A stretch of DNA of 64,000 nucleotides, from positions 1 through 64,000 of the forward strand of contig CAWDTZ010000001.1 of assembly GCA_963805355.1 (NCBI GenBank), read 5' to 3'. Positions 26,826-35,688 of this stretch are shown here, in pieces. The stretch is from VBCG01 sp963805355 (GTDB lineage: Bacteria; Pseudomonadota; Gammaproteobacteria; Burkholderiales; Casimicrobiaceae). Within the stretch, counting starts at the first letter, position 1. Every line of letters starts with the position of its first letter. Below the pieces are notes generated by a model, which was not told the origin of the DNA, made no database searches, and was given only the letters and a program-made list of their open reading frames with translations. The translations under genes and the position numbers were made by a program.

Positions 26826-26843
26826 ACTCACGTTCCGTGCCAA
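26826..26843 (-). promoter_or_regulatory. Sigma-54-type promoter for the leftward redox genes
   Basis: On the minus strand TTGGCACGGAACGTGAG has a perfect -24 element (TTGGCACG) and correct spacing to a weak -12 element (GTGAG where TTGCA is usual). Transcription would begin near 26816, about 50 bases before the AhpD-like start. A sigma-54 activator gene stands divergent from it, which strengthens the reading despite the poor -12 match. Confidence 0.55.
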
Positions 26844-26911
26844 CTGCGATATGCGTTATAACCAATTGAAATTAATGAATAAAATTATCCAATTCTCATG
26901 GCGGGCACGCT

Positions 26912-26962
26912 ACGAATACTCGTCAAATTACGAATGTTCGCAGCGCAATTGCGAATTCTCGT
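26912..26962. promoter_or_regulatory. Three upstream activator sites (CGAAT-NN-TCG)
   Basis: Three partial palindromes share the core CGAATNNTCG: ACGAATACTCGT (26912-26923), ACGAATGTTCGC (26930-26941) and GCGAATTCTCGT (26951-26962). Their centres are 18 and 21 bases apart, close to two helical turns. They lie about 95-145 bases upstream of the predicted sigma-54 start and 24-74 bases before the activator gene, as expected for enhancer sites that also allow autoregulation. Confidence 0.65.
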
Positions 26963-26985
26963 AATTCTCGTGCGACACTTTCAAG

Positions 26986-28962
26986 GTGAAGCTTGATTCG
27001 CTGCATTCCGTATTGCTGGGCGTGGCGCAGGCACGCTCGATGTCGGAGGTGCTGGGGAAGATTGTCGGTGGGTTTGCCGATTCACCGACGGTCGCTCTCG
27101 CCCGGGTCTGGCTGGCCGCACCTGGCGACCTCTGCGGCGAGTGCCGCCTTCGCTCCGCCTGTCCCAATCAGGAGCAATGCCTGCACCTGGTCGCAAGCGC
27201 CGGTCGCTCCCTCGAGACCGGCGAGCATTTCTCGACGCTGGCCGGAGCCTTCCGCCGCATACCACTCGGCGCAGGAGACATTGGGCGGGCGGCAAAGGCC
27301 GGCGAGCCGCTCCTGCTGCCCGCCACGCACAGCGATGACGCCTGGATCGACGACCCTGGCTGGGTGCATCGCGAAGGCATAGTTACTGTCGTGGTGCAGC
27401 CGCTGGTCCATCACGGCGAGGTGCTGGGCGTGCTGGCACTCTACGACCGGGCCACGGTTGATGCCGACGGTTTCGAGTTGCTGAGCATGGCAGCCGACCA
27501 CGCCGCGGCGGCCATCGCCAACGCGCGCGCCTTCGAAGAGATCGATACGCTTCGCGGCCAGCTCGAAGCGGAAAACATCCAGCTCAACGAGGAATTTCGC
27601 GATCTGTTCGATGAGGCGCCCATCGCGTACGTGTACGAGGGTTTGGACTCCCGGCTGATCCGGGCAAACCGTGTAGCGCTGAAGACGCTCGGTATCGCAG
27701 CCGAGGATCTCGCCGGTACCTACGGCAGTTCGTTGGTGCCAGACACGCCGGACGCCCGGCGCCGGCTCAATGAGGCGCTGGAGTCCGTTGGTCGGGGAAC
27801 CGATACGAGCGGTGTCGTGCTCGAGTTGCAGCGCCAGGACAACGGCAATCCGATCTGGGTGCAATGGTGGTCCAAGCCGGCGCCGGGTGGCGCCTATACG
27901 CGCACGATGTTCCTGGACATCACCGAGCGGGTGCTCCTGGAACAGGAGCAGGCCCGGCTGCAGGCGCAGAACGAATACCTTATGGATGAAATCCGCGGCG
28001 CACACGACTATGGCGACATCATCGGCGAGAGCGCCGGCCTGCGCAAAGTGCTGCAGCAGATCCAGCTGGTCGCGCCGACGAATGCGGCGGTGCTGATCAA
28101 TGGCGAAAGCGGGACGGGAAAGGAGCTGGTCGCGCGCGCCATCCACGAGAACAGCCCGCGCAAGGGCCGCGCCCTGATCAAGGTCAACTGCGGTGCGGTC
28201 CCGGAAAACCTGTTCGAAAGCGAATTCTTCGGTCACATACGGGGCGCGTTCACCGGCGCGGTGCGCGACAAGCCCGGTCGTTTCGAACTCGCCGACGGCG
28301 GCACCCTGTTCCTGGACGAGATTGGCGAGACGCCGCTCGGGATGCAGGCCAAACTTCTGCGGGTGCTGCAGGAGCAGGAAGTCGAACGCGTCGGCGACAC
28401 GCGCACGCGCAAGTTCGATGTCCGCATCATCGCCGCCACCAACCGCGATTTGAGGAAGGAAGTGGAGGCCGGGCGTTTCCGCCAGGACCTGTACTATCGC
28501 CTCGGCGTTTTCCCGCTGGAAATCCCGCCGCTGCGCGAGAGGCGTGAAGACATCGCGAAGCTCGCGGCGCACTTCGTCCGCGTGACCGCCATCCGGATGA
28601 ATCGTCCGCCGCAGGTCCTGACCAAGGCGCAGGCCGACCAGCTGGTCGCCTACGATTGGCCGGGCAACATTCGCGAACTCCAGAATTCCGTCGAGCGCGC
28701 GGTGATACTTGCGCCGCAGGGCCCACTGCAGTTCGAACTCACGCCGACCGGCAACGCCCGACCGGCGCCGCCGGACACCACTGCCGGCGAAGCGGCATCA
28801 ATTCCCACGCGCGAGGACTGGAAGCGCCAGGAGCGCGCCAGCATCTCGGCGGCGCTGCAACGCAGCGGTGGCAAGGTCTTCGGGCCCGATGGGGCCGCCC
28901 GCATGCTGAACATGAAACCAACGACGCTGGCCTCACGCATCAAGGCGTTGGGCATCCGGTGA
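26986..28962 (+). CDS. Sigma-54-dependent activator: GAF-PAS-AAA+-HTH
   Basis: The product has 658 residues from GTG 26986. Residues 5-190 are a GAF domain that contains the four-cysteine stretch CGECRLRSACPNQEQC followed by LHLVASAG. Residues 205-320 are PAS-like (FRDLFDEAPIAYVYEG). A short coiled coil leads to the AAA+ domain (340-570) with Walker A GESGTGKE, the sigma-54 contact loop GAFTGA at 420-425 and Walker B GGTLFLDEIGE. A Fis-type helix-turn-helix ends the protein (GPDGAARMLNMKPTTLASRI). The activator should remodel sigma-54 polymerase at the promoter near 26816. The cysteines suggest a metal, iron-sulfur or redox signal, which is an inference. Confidence 0.9.
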   Translation: MKLDSLHSVLLGVAQARSMSEVLGKIVGGFADSPTVALARVWLAAPGDLCGECRLRSACPNQEQCLHLVASAGRSLETGEHFSTLAGAFRRIPLGAGDIGRAAKAGEPLLLPATHSDDAWIDDPGWVHREGIVTVVVQPLVHHGEVLGVLALYDRATVDADGFELLSMAADHAAAAIANARAFEEIDTLRGQLEAENIQLNEEFRDLFDEAPIAYVYEGLDSRLIRANRVALKTLGIAAEDLAGTYGSSLVPDTPDARRRLNEALESVGRGTDTSGVVLELQRQDNGNPIWVQWWSKPAPGGAYTRTMFLDITERVLLEQEQARLQAQNEYLMDEIRGAHDYGDIIGESAGLRKVLQQIQLVAPTNAAVLINGESGTGKELVARAIHENSPRKGRALIKVNCGAVPENLFESEFFGHIRGAFTGAVRDKPGRFELADGGTLFLDEIGETPLGMQAKLLRVLQEQEVERVGDTRTRKFDVRIIAATNRDLRKEVEAGRFRQDLYYRLGVFPLEIPPLRERREDIAKLAAHFVRVTAIRMNRPPQVLTKAQADQLVAYDWPGNIRELQNSVERAVILAPQGPLQFELTPTGNARPAPPDTTAGEAASIPTREDWKRQERASISAALQRSGGKVFGPDGAARMLNMKPTTLASRIKALGIR

Positions 28963-29276
28963 AAAGCCGCGATGCGGGCAGTTGCCGGGGTGCCCGGGTC
29001 CAGCGGACGTGGTCCGGCGGTGAAGGACTCGCGCCAGGACGGCAGGCCAAAGTAACGGTGGTGCGAACGTCAGCTTCCCTCAAACTGACTGGCAGCTTTC
29101 AGGAAGATCGAGGGGCGGCCCAGGGTCGACCCAGGCCATCGGCGGGCAGAAACCGAACTCCCGCAACCAGTCCCAAGCGGTCTTCCGCGAGTCGCGTCGA
29201 CCAGATCCGAAATCGCGGCCAGGACGATAGCCGCGTTTCTCGTGCCCCGCAATCGCGCGAACGGTGCCTTACGAGG
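28963..29276. other. Non-coding stretch between convergent genes
   Basis: About 310 bases between the activator and the aldolase genes, which converge. I see no hairpin with a T-run and no supported open frame. Confidence 0.35.
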
Positions 29277-30176
29277 TCAGGTCACCGACGCCTGGTAGAT
29301 GCTGGCGATCGACGCGTCAAGCGCCCTGTTGAATTCCTGGGCGCTCTGCTGCGCGGTGAGGCCTTCGGTCAAGGCCCGCGAAAAGCTTGCGATCAAGCCA
29401 TGGTTACGCGCAAGCAGCGTGTTTGCCTTATCGCGCGAGTAGCCTCCCGAGAGCGCAACCACGCGCAACAACTTCGGATGCTTGACGAGATCGGCGTAGA
29501 AATCGTCGACGGATGGAATTGTCAGCTTCAGCATCACCTGTTGCTGCGGTCCCAGGGTATCCAGATGCTTGAGGATGGTCGCCTTTAGGAGCCCTTCGGC
29601 GGCCTGCTTATCCGTGGCGTGAACGTCGACCTCGGGCTCGAGGATGGGCATGAGGCCCGCCGCCAGGATCTGTTTGCCGATCGTGAACTGCTGGGCGACG
29701 ACATCCTCGATCGCTTTGGCGTCGGCCCGCTTCACGACCGAGCGCATCTTGGTCCCGAATATGCCGTTGCCCTTGGCACGCGCAAGCAAAACGTCCAGGT
29801 TGGGCATCGCCTTCATCATCTGCACGCCGTTCGCTTCCTCGGCCAGGCCTTTGTCGACCTTCACGAAAGGAACCACTTGCTTCACGGACCAGAGGTAGTC
29901 CACGCTGCGGCGTCCCTCGATCTCGCGGTCCATCGTCTGTTCGAACAGGATCGCGCCCAGGATTCGATCGCCGGTGAACTCCGGGCTGGTGATGATCCGC
30001 GTGCGCATTGCGTGGACCAGGTCGAACATCTGCTGATCGCCCGAATAGGCGTCCGGCTTGATGCCGTATAGGCTAAGCGCCTTCGGCGTGCTGCCGCCGC
30101 TCTGGTCAAGCGCAGCGATGAAGCCCTTGGCGGATTTGACCTTTTCGTACTGCTGTGGATTCATGGCGGTGCCCAT
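29277..30176 (-). CDS. fda: Fructose-bisphosphate aldolase class I
   Basis: The product has 299 residues. The opening YEKVKSAKGFIAALDQSGGS and the STPKAL segment match the short bacterial class I aldolases. The Schiff-base lysine is in VMLKLTIPS, and the phosphate-binding end has ALSGGYSRDKAN. It cleaves fructose-1,6-bisphosphate to the two triose phosphates in the cytoplasm, in glycolysis and gluconeogenesis, without metal. ATG 30164 (MNPQQYEK) fits the usual start of homologues better than ATG 30176, but GAGG lies before the latter. It stands alone. Confidence 0.92.
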   Translation of the reverse strand: MGTAMNPQQYEKVKSAKGFIAALDQSGGSTPKALSLYGIKPDAYSGDQQMFDLVHAMRTRIITSPEFTGDRILGAILFEQTMDREIEGRRSVDYLWSVKQVVPFVKVDKGLAEEANGVQMMKAMPNLDVLLARAKGNGIFGTKMRSVVKRADAKAIEDVVAQQFTIGKQILAAGLMPILEPEVDVHATDKQAAEGLLKATILKHLDTLGPQQQVMLKLTIPSVDDFYADLVKHPKLLRVVALSGGYSRDKANTLLARNHGLIASFSRALTEGLTAQQSAQEFNRALDASIASIYQASVT

Positions 30177-30425
30177 GGTGAATTGCGAAACCTCAGGCTG
30201 TATTTTACGCGCACGATGAAGGTTTTGACGGGCGTTCCGAGACCAGTCGGGTGGTGGTGGGCAGACCCTCGTTCACGCCAGCGATCGGCGCGTGCGTGGG
30301 TGTCGATGCAGGGCGACACGCGCCCGCGGGTCTACGCGGGCAACGTTCCGTGTCACTTCAGGGCAATATTTCCGATGGGTCGAACTCGGGCACCCACACT
30401 TTGGAAAGCACCGTAGCGCCACGCC

Positions 30426-30677
30426 ATGAAGGACAACCTCATTGCACTCGAAGCTTTGGGCATTACGCTGCCCAGTATTTCGTACATCATCGGCGCCGTC
30501 ATCTTCGGCATCATTGGGTGGGTCGCGTGGCGGTATGGAAAAAGGAGGTCCCTTCCCGTCACCAAATGGATCGGGGTCGCCATGATGCTTTATCCGTATG
30601 CCATATCCGCAACCTGGCTGCTGTACGTTGTGGGTGCGGCGTTGTGCATCGGAGCGTACTTGTCGGCGCGGGCTTGA
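30426..30677 (+). CDS. Small two-helix membrane protein
   Basis: The product has 83 residues with two hydrophobic segments, SISYIIGAVIFGIIGWVAW and VAMMLYPYAISATWLLYVVGAALCIG. They are linked by a basic loop (RYGKRRSLPVTKW). The even composition and membrane layout argue for a real gene, although its ribosome-binding site is weak. A loop of the form RYGK before a WIG-x-MMLYPY segment recalls small conserved membrane proteins of proteobacteria. I cannot give a function. About 330 bases (30678-31006) follow it without a gene; only a GGAGG before 31007 is notable there. Confidence 0.65.
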   Translation: MKDNLIALEALGITLPSISYIIGAVIFGIIGWVAWRYGKRRSLPVTKWIGVAMMLYPYAISATWLLYVVGAALCIGAYLSARA

Positions 30678-31006
30678 ACAGGCCGCGCCGGCCCACGACG
30701 CACGACCGCCATAGACGCGCGGCGATTGCGCGGCGGCAGCGTCCGTGGCTGATCCTGCAGACGCGGTATCCGCTCCTCCATTGGCAGGTTCGGTAACTTC
30801 CGCATTGGCCAGGTGCAGCCATAGCGCATTGCGCTCCATTGCAGACAAAGGTTGGTGCCTGTCCGCCGCGAGCGATCACTCACGCGTCCGATCCACATGT
30901 CAAAGCTGGGCCGCGGGCGAGTGCCGCTTGCCATGGAAATGGATGAAGCGTTTAATCCAGTCGAGGTAAGCGTTGCTCGGTGCGCAGACTGTAGGAGGGC
31001 GAGACC

Positions 31007-32368
31007 ATGGCTTGGATTGGCCGAAAGAGACTTGCACTCGTGCCATTGTTCCGAACAAACGCGCATCCCCCGGACCAAGTGCCCACGGACTGGGAAGACC
31101 AGATTCTGCGGCGCATGCTTTTCGATCCGATGCCCGGAACCAGCGTGGACAGGTCACTTCGTGCGTACATCCACGCCGCGTCGTCCGGACAGGCCGATCT
31201 CGATGCGGTGGTGATGCCCAGGATGCACGCGGACCGGCAGGACGTGCCTGTGAATTTCCTGGAACCGCAAATTGGCGCGCAGCTACGTGCTCAGGGTTTC
31301 GATGCCGCGGCCATCGTCATGCTCGGCGGACCCGGAGCAGGCACCGCTGAGCCCAACGGCTTCTGGGCGCGGTTCGTCATGGTTGAAGGTGTTGGCGTGT
31401 GGGCCATGGAGTTCATGCATGTGCTGACAGGGTTCGGAGATCTCTATCCCTTCAGCGGCAACATGTCCCGCTTCGACGAGATGGCCTGCTCCTGCGGCAG
31501 CCATCCATCTGCCTATACCAAAGCGGCCATCCGATGGCTGGCATGGCACGCGATTGCGCAGCACACCGTCTATACGGCGAACTATGACCTGCATTCGGTC
31601 GGCCTCGTTCAGCCTCCGCCAACCGGCAGAGTGGCCGCAGTACGGATTGGTTCTCTGTCCCCCTACTTGATGGTTGAGGCGCGGCAAAGGGTCGATCAGT
31701 TCGACTCGACTATTTCCAGTGAGGGCGTGATTGTCTACCGCGTGCAGACCACGAATCCCCTTGGGTGGCCGCAGAACGCGGCTCCCGTTGTGCTGCTCAC
31801 TCCCAATGCACTCATGCCGGGGCAAACGTTCAACTCGAACACGGGCATCCAGGTCCATGTGACCCGGGCCCTGTCCGGAGGGTATTCAGTCAGCATCACA
31901 GACCCGACCGATGCAGCGACTTACACGATCCAGCAAAAGAGCAATGGCCGATTTGCGGATGCCCATGAAATCGAAGGGAAGGACTTCGGTATGGTTACCC
32001 GGCCGGCACAGAACAACGACACTCAACGCTGGGTCATCACCCCGCTGGGCGACAACACGTACACCATCCAGCAAAAGAGCAACGGCCGATTTGCGGATGC
32101 CCACGAGATTCAGCAGAAGGACTTCGCCGTTGTGACCCGGCCCCAACAGCACAACAACACGCAACAATGGGTCTTCAAACCTCTGGGCAATGATGAGTAC
32201 ACGATCAAGCAGTTGAGCAGTGGTCGATTCCTGGATGCCCACGAGGTCGAGCCGAAGGACTTCGCCATCGTCACGCGGCCGGCACAGACCAACGATACGC
32301 AGCGATGGGTGATCAAACACACTAAACTGCCGGGAATCGTTGTCTCCGACGTCAACCTGCCGGGATGA
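31007..32368 (+). CDS. M6-like protein with altered zinc motif and three ricin-type repeats
   Basis: GTAGGAGGGC precedes ATG 31007. The 453-residue product has an N-terminal domain (20-240) that looks like a metalloprotease of the M6/gingipain-neighbour type. At residues 134-138 it reads MEFMH inside WAMEFMHVLTGFGDLY, where an active enzyme would have HExxH. The first zinc-binding His is thus Met, so activity is doubtful unless another His serves. From residue 300 three repeats of about 45 residues follow (YTIQQKSNGRFADAHE twice, YTIKQLSSGRFLDAHE), each with QRW or QQW near the end, as in ricin B-type sugar-binding lectins. No signal peptide is visible. It may be exported another way or be cytoplasmic. 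Confidence 0.72.
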   Translation: MAWIGRKRLALVPLFRTNAHPPDQVPTDWEDQILRRMLFDPMPGTSVDRSLRAYIHAASSGQADLDAVVMPRMHADRQDVPVNFLEPQIGAQLRAQGFDAAAIVMLGGPGAGTAEPNGFWARFVMVEGVGVWAMEFMHVLTGFGDLYPFSGNMSRFDEMACSCGSHPSAYTKAAIRWLAWHAIAQHTVYTANYDLHSVGLVQPPPTGRVAAVRIGSLSPYLMVEARQRVDQFDSTISSEGVIVYRVQTTNPLGWPQNAAPVVLLTPNALMPGQTFNSNTGIQVHVTRALSGGYSVSITDPTDAATYTIQQKSNGRFADAHEIEGKDFGMVTRPAQNNDTQRWVITPLGDNTYTIQQKSNGRFADAHEIQQKDFAVVTRPQQHNNTQQWVFKPLGNDEYTIKQLSSGRFLDAHEVEPKDFAIVTRPAQTNDTQRWVIKHTKLPGIVVSDVNLPG

Positions 32369-32863
32369 CATGACCCGTAACGGCGACCTCAATGAAAAAT
32401 GCCTTTACGGGAGAACGATGGTCTTCCTGCAGGCGTACAGGAATTTCAAACGCCATTGACATTTACCGCTTGTGGCGCTCGGCGATGCGGATCTCAAGGT
32501 CCGCTATCGCGCATTGGTCACGTTCGCAGCGCGCAGCGCGACCGCTGCAAGGGGGCGGACTTGCACTTCGCCTTTGCTCCTCCATACCAGCCATTCCTGA
32601 GGGCGAAGCGCGGGCGTAGGGCGAGCCTCGTCGTAATGTTGAGTTTCCTTCAGCCGAAAGGAGATCAACATGGACGGAATTCGCACCGCTTCTCATCGGG
32701 GCTTGCAACCAGGAGCACCCGTGCAGCAACGCGAAGGGCCGCTTTCCGCGTCCTGTTACGACTGACCAGGGTGTAACGCAGTCATCCGCGGTTACGTGCG
32801 TTGAAGAACGAAAATCGGGCGAGCAGAAATGCGGAAGTAACGAACCTGTATCGTATCGACCGC
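32369..32863. other. Non-coding stretch, nothing recognised
   Basis: About 490 bases between the ricin-repeat gene and dusA. The short frames here have no protein character. An AAAGGAGAT motif near 32658 has no convincing coding frame behind it. Confidence 0.35.
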
Positions 32864-33853
32864 ATGACCTCACTTTCGCATCGATTCTGCGCGGCACCCA
32901 TGATGGACTGGACCGACCGGCACTGCCGGTTCTTCCTGCGCCAGATCTCGCGGCATGCGCGCCTCTACACCGAGATGGTGACCGCGCCCGCGCTGATCCA
33001 TGGCGACGTGCCGCGCCATCTCGACTTCGATGCGGCCGAACATCCGGTGGCGCTGCAACTGGGCGGCAGCGATCCGGGCGAACTCGCGCACGCGGCCAGG
33101 CTCGGGGAGCAGTGGGGCTACGACGAGATCAATCTCAATTGCGGCTGCCCGTCGGAGCGTGTGCAAAGCGGAAGTTTCGGCGCGTGCCTGATGGCCGAGC
33201 CGGCGTTGGTGGCGGATTGTGTCAAGGCGATGCGCGATGCGGTGGCGCTGCCCGTCACCATCAAGCATCGCATCGGCCTCGACGCGGGCGAAGACTATGG
33301 TTTCGTTCGTGATTTCGTCGGCACGGTGGCGGCCGCGGGCAGCGAGGTGTTCATCGTCCATGCACGCAACGCGGTGCTGAAGGGTTTGTCGCCGAAGGAA
33401 AACCGCGAGGTGCCGCGATTGCGCTACGACGTCGTGCATCGCCTGAAGCGCGAATTCCCCACCCTGACGATCGTGCTCAACGGCGGGCTCACCGAGTGGA
33501 CAGGCATCGAGCGTGAGCTCGCCGCGGTGGACGGCGTGATGCTGGGCCGCGCCGCGTACCACGACCCGATGGTGCTGGCGCTGGTCGACTGGCGCCTGTT
33601 CGGTGTGGAAACGCGGCCGCCCACGCGCGAGAGGGTGCTGCGCGCGATGATTCCCTATGTGGACGCGCAGCGTGCCCGCGGCGTGCCGTTGCGTTCGATC
33701 GCTCGGCACATGCTGGGCCTCTACCACGGCATGCCCGGCGGCCGCCGCTTTCGCCAGATCCTGTCGGATGCCACGCGTCTGCGCGATGCGACATCGGCAC
33801 TGCTGCTCGAAGCGCTGCTGGAAGTGGAGCCTTCGCTGGCGGACGTGGATTAG
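32864..33853 (+). CDS. dusA: tRNA-dihydrouridine synthase A
   Basis: ATG 32864 begins MTSLSHRFCAAPMMDWTDRH, the normal start of DusA; the longer frame from 32801 adds residues with no homologous look. The 329-residue product has the FMN barrel with LNCGCPSERVQSGSFGACLM (catalytic Cys), VTIKHRIGLD, FIVHARNAVLKGLSPKENRE and the GGLTEW phosphate loop. It reduces uridine to dihydrouridine in the D-loop of tRNA, using NADPH. Length and motifs are complete. It is probably a single-gene unit that converges on the next gene. Confidence 0.93.
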   Translation: MTSLSHRFCAAPMMDWTDRHCRFFLRQISRHARLYTEMVTAPALIHGDVPRHLDFDAAEHPVALQLGGSDPGELAHAARLGEQWGYDEINLNCGCPSERVQSGSFGACLMAEPALVADCVKAMRDAVALPVTIKHRIGLDAGEDYGFVRDFVGTVAAAGSEVFIVHARNAVLKGLSPKENREVPRLRYDVVHRLKREFPTLTIVLNGGLTEWTGIERELAAVDGVMLGRAAYHDPMVLALVDWRLFGVETRPPTRERVLRAMIPYVDAQRARGVPLRSIARHMLGLYHGMPGGRRFRQILSDATRLRDATSALLLEALLEVEPSLADVD

Positions 33854-33869
33854 CGCATTCCGCGGGCCT

Positions 33870-34607
33870 TCACCGTTTGCGGGAGCCTTGCCGATGCAAC
33901 GGCTTCGGTACTGCAGGCGGTCTCGAAGGCCGGCGCTGCGCCGGTGCCGCGTGGTGTGATGCTTCGGCACCACCCTCCGGCTCAGACGCGGCAATCTCGT
34001 CGCCTCCCGGCATCGCGTGCAGGAAGCGATCGGGCGCAACGTCGATCACGATCGACGTTGCCACGTACAGCACGACGAAGAAAAGCGCACTGTAGTGCCC
34101 GAAGATCAGGAAGATGCCGGAGTACGTGGTCATCAACAGCACCAGCCAGCGCAGGAAGACATACGCGGCCCGGCGCTTCAGTCGCAACTGGTCGGGCGTG
34201 TGGTTGCGCAGCGCTCGATAGAGGCCGGCGCCTGACCAGCAAGCGGCCGCAAGCTGCAATGCGATGCCGAGAAACAGGCTGCGGTCGGCAATCATCACTC
34301 GCCAATCCGCACCTGATGGGACGAGCATGAAGATCAGCGGCACGCCCATCGGGATGGCGAACACCGCCATGATCATCAAGCCGGCGCCCACGTACCCCGC
34401 CTCGGCATTGGCGCGCGCCGCCCAGCCCTGGTCGGTCACGGGTGGTAGCATGTGGCGTGCAACCCCCGTCGCGATCACGCCCAGCGACAGCAGGGTGTCG
34501 ATGAAGTACAGCACCAGCACGTTGGGCGCGGACCAGCCGAACAGCAGGATGCCCGCCACCGGCACGACGTTGCGGACGACGATCTGCGCGATCAGCAGCG
34601 GCGACAT
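33870..34607 (-). CDS. DUF6498-like integral membrane protein
   Basis: The product has 245 residues with about six hydrophobic segments: LLIAQIVVRNVVPVAGILLF, VLVLYFIDTLLSLGVIATG, AGLMIMAVFAIPMGVPLIFML, LFLGIALQLAAACW, FLRWLVLLMTTYSGIFLIFG and ALFFVVLYVATSIVIDV. A polar, Pro/Arg-rich tail of about 45 residues follows. The pattern fits DUF6498-type proteins of unknown role. The tail ends only 17 bases from the dusA stop on the opposite strand. Confidence 0.65.
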   Translation of the reverse strand: MSPLLIAQIVVRNVVPVAGILLFGWSAPNVLVLYFIDTLLSLGVIATGVARHMLPPVTDQGWAARANAEAGYVGAGLMIMAVFAIPMGVPLIFMLVPSGADWRVMIADRSLFLGIALQLAAACWSGAGLYRALRNHTPDQLRLKRRAAYVFLRWLVLLMTTYSGIFLIFGHYSALFFVVLYVATSIVIDVAPDRFLHAMPGGDEIAASEPEGGAEASHHAAPAQRRPSRPPAVPKPLHRQGSRKR

Positions 34608-34640
34608 CGGTTCCGGCGCGGGCGGGCGGTAAGCGCGGAC

Positions 34641-35619
34641 CTAGGCCGCGGGCATGTCGTCGGCCATGTACGCGCGGACGATGCCGGCAAAGTCGGTATC
34701 GGCGCGCATGCCCAGTGACAGACCGAACGCAGGTGCGAAGTTGGCGGGCCACGTCGCGACGATCTTGTCGATCGCAGGATCGAGTTGCCACCGCACGCGA
34801 TCGGCGACGGCGTTACCGGCGACCGCGCGCAACGCATCCACCATCGCGCCCACGCCCACGCACAATCCCGGGACATTGATCGAGCGGCTGGTGCGGAACG
34901 CGGTGGCCGGCGTCTCGTGGCCGAGCACGAGATTGTCGATCACGGCGCGCGGCGACTGCACCCACATTCGGGTCGCGGGCGCCACGGGACAGATGGCCTC
35001 GACCCCGGCCAGCGGTTCGCGCACGATGCCGCTGGCAAACGACGACGCGGCCTTGTTCGGCTTCCCGGGCCGCACGGTGACGGTGGGCAGCCGCATCGAG
35101 CGGCCGTCGATGAAGCCCTTGCGCGACATGTCGTAGACGAGGAACTCGCCAATCGCCTTCTGCGTGCCGTAGGACGCCTGCGGCGTGACCGGGCGCGTTG
35201 TCTGGCACCGGGTCGGGCAGCGGCCCGCCGAATACGGCCAGCGAACTGGTGAACACGAACTTGGGAGGTTTCGTCAGCGTGCGGCAGCGCTCCAGCAGCG
35301 CGCGCGTGGCGTCGAGGTTGACCCGCATGCCGATGTCGAAGTCGGCTTCCGCCTGCCCGCTGACCACGGCTGCAAGATGGAACACGGTGTCAGTGTCGGC
35401 CGTCACGGCGCGCGCAATCACCGCCGGATCGGCGAGGTCGCCGGTGACCACGTTCACGCGCTTGTCTGCGATCGCCGTGGGCGCCGCCACATCGAGCAGC
35501 GTTACCGAAGAAATTTCGCGCACGCGGCCGCTCGCGTCGGTCAGTGTGCCGCGCTCCAGGATCTTGCGGGCGAGACGGGTGCCAAGGAAGCCGGCGCCGC
35601 CGGTGATCACGATTCGCAT
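34641..35619 (-). pseudogene. denD: D-erythronate dehydrogenase-like (DenD) gene with one frameshift
   Basis: The 5' part (35619 to about 35205) reads MRIVITGGAGFLGTRLARKIL with an intact Rossmann glycine motif, then FVFTSSLAVFGGPLPDPVPD. From about 35200 the protein continues in another frame: PVTPQASYGTQKAIGEFLVYDMSRKGF, LPTVTVRPGKPN, to a stop at 34641. The catalytic Tyr and Lys (YGTQK) are in the second frame. Together the two parts make a normal-length (about 325 residue) NAD-dependent epimerase-family protein resembling DenD, which oxidises D-erythronate in sugar-acid breakdown. One base lost near AACGCGCCCGG explains the break. It may be a recent mutation or an assembly error. Confidence 0.7.
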
Positions 35620-35688
35620 GGATTTTCTGCCGTTGGGGGGATGGCGCTATGATAATCGCCCTTCCAGTTGCTTTCGAGGAGCAGGGCC

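Noticed and set aside
27082..28572. Long minus-strand frame of 496 codons
   Set aside because: Antisense to the sigma-54 activator, with no family features.
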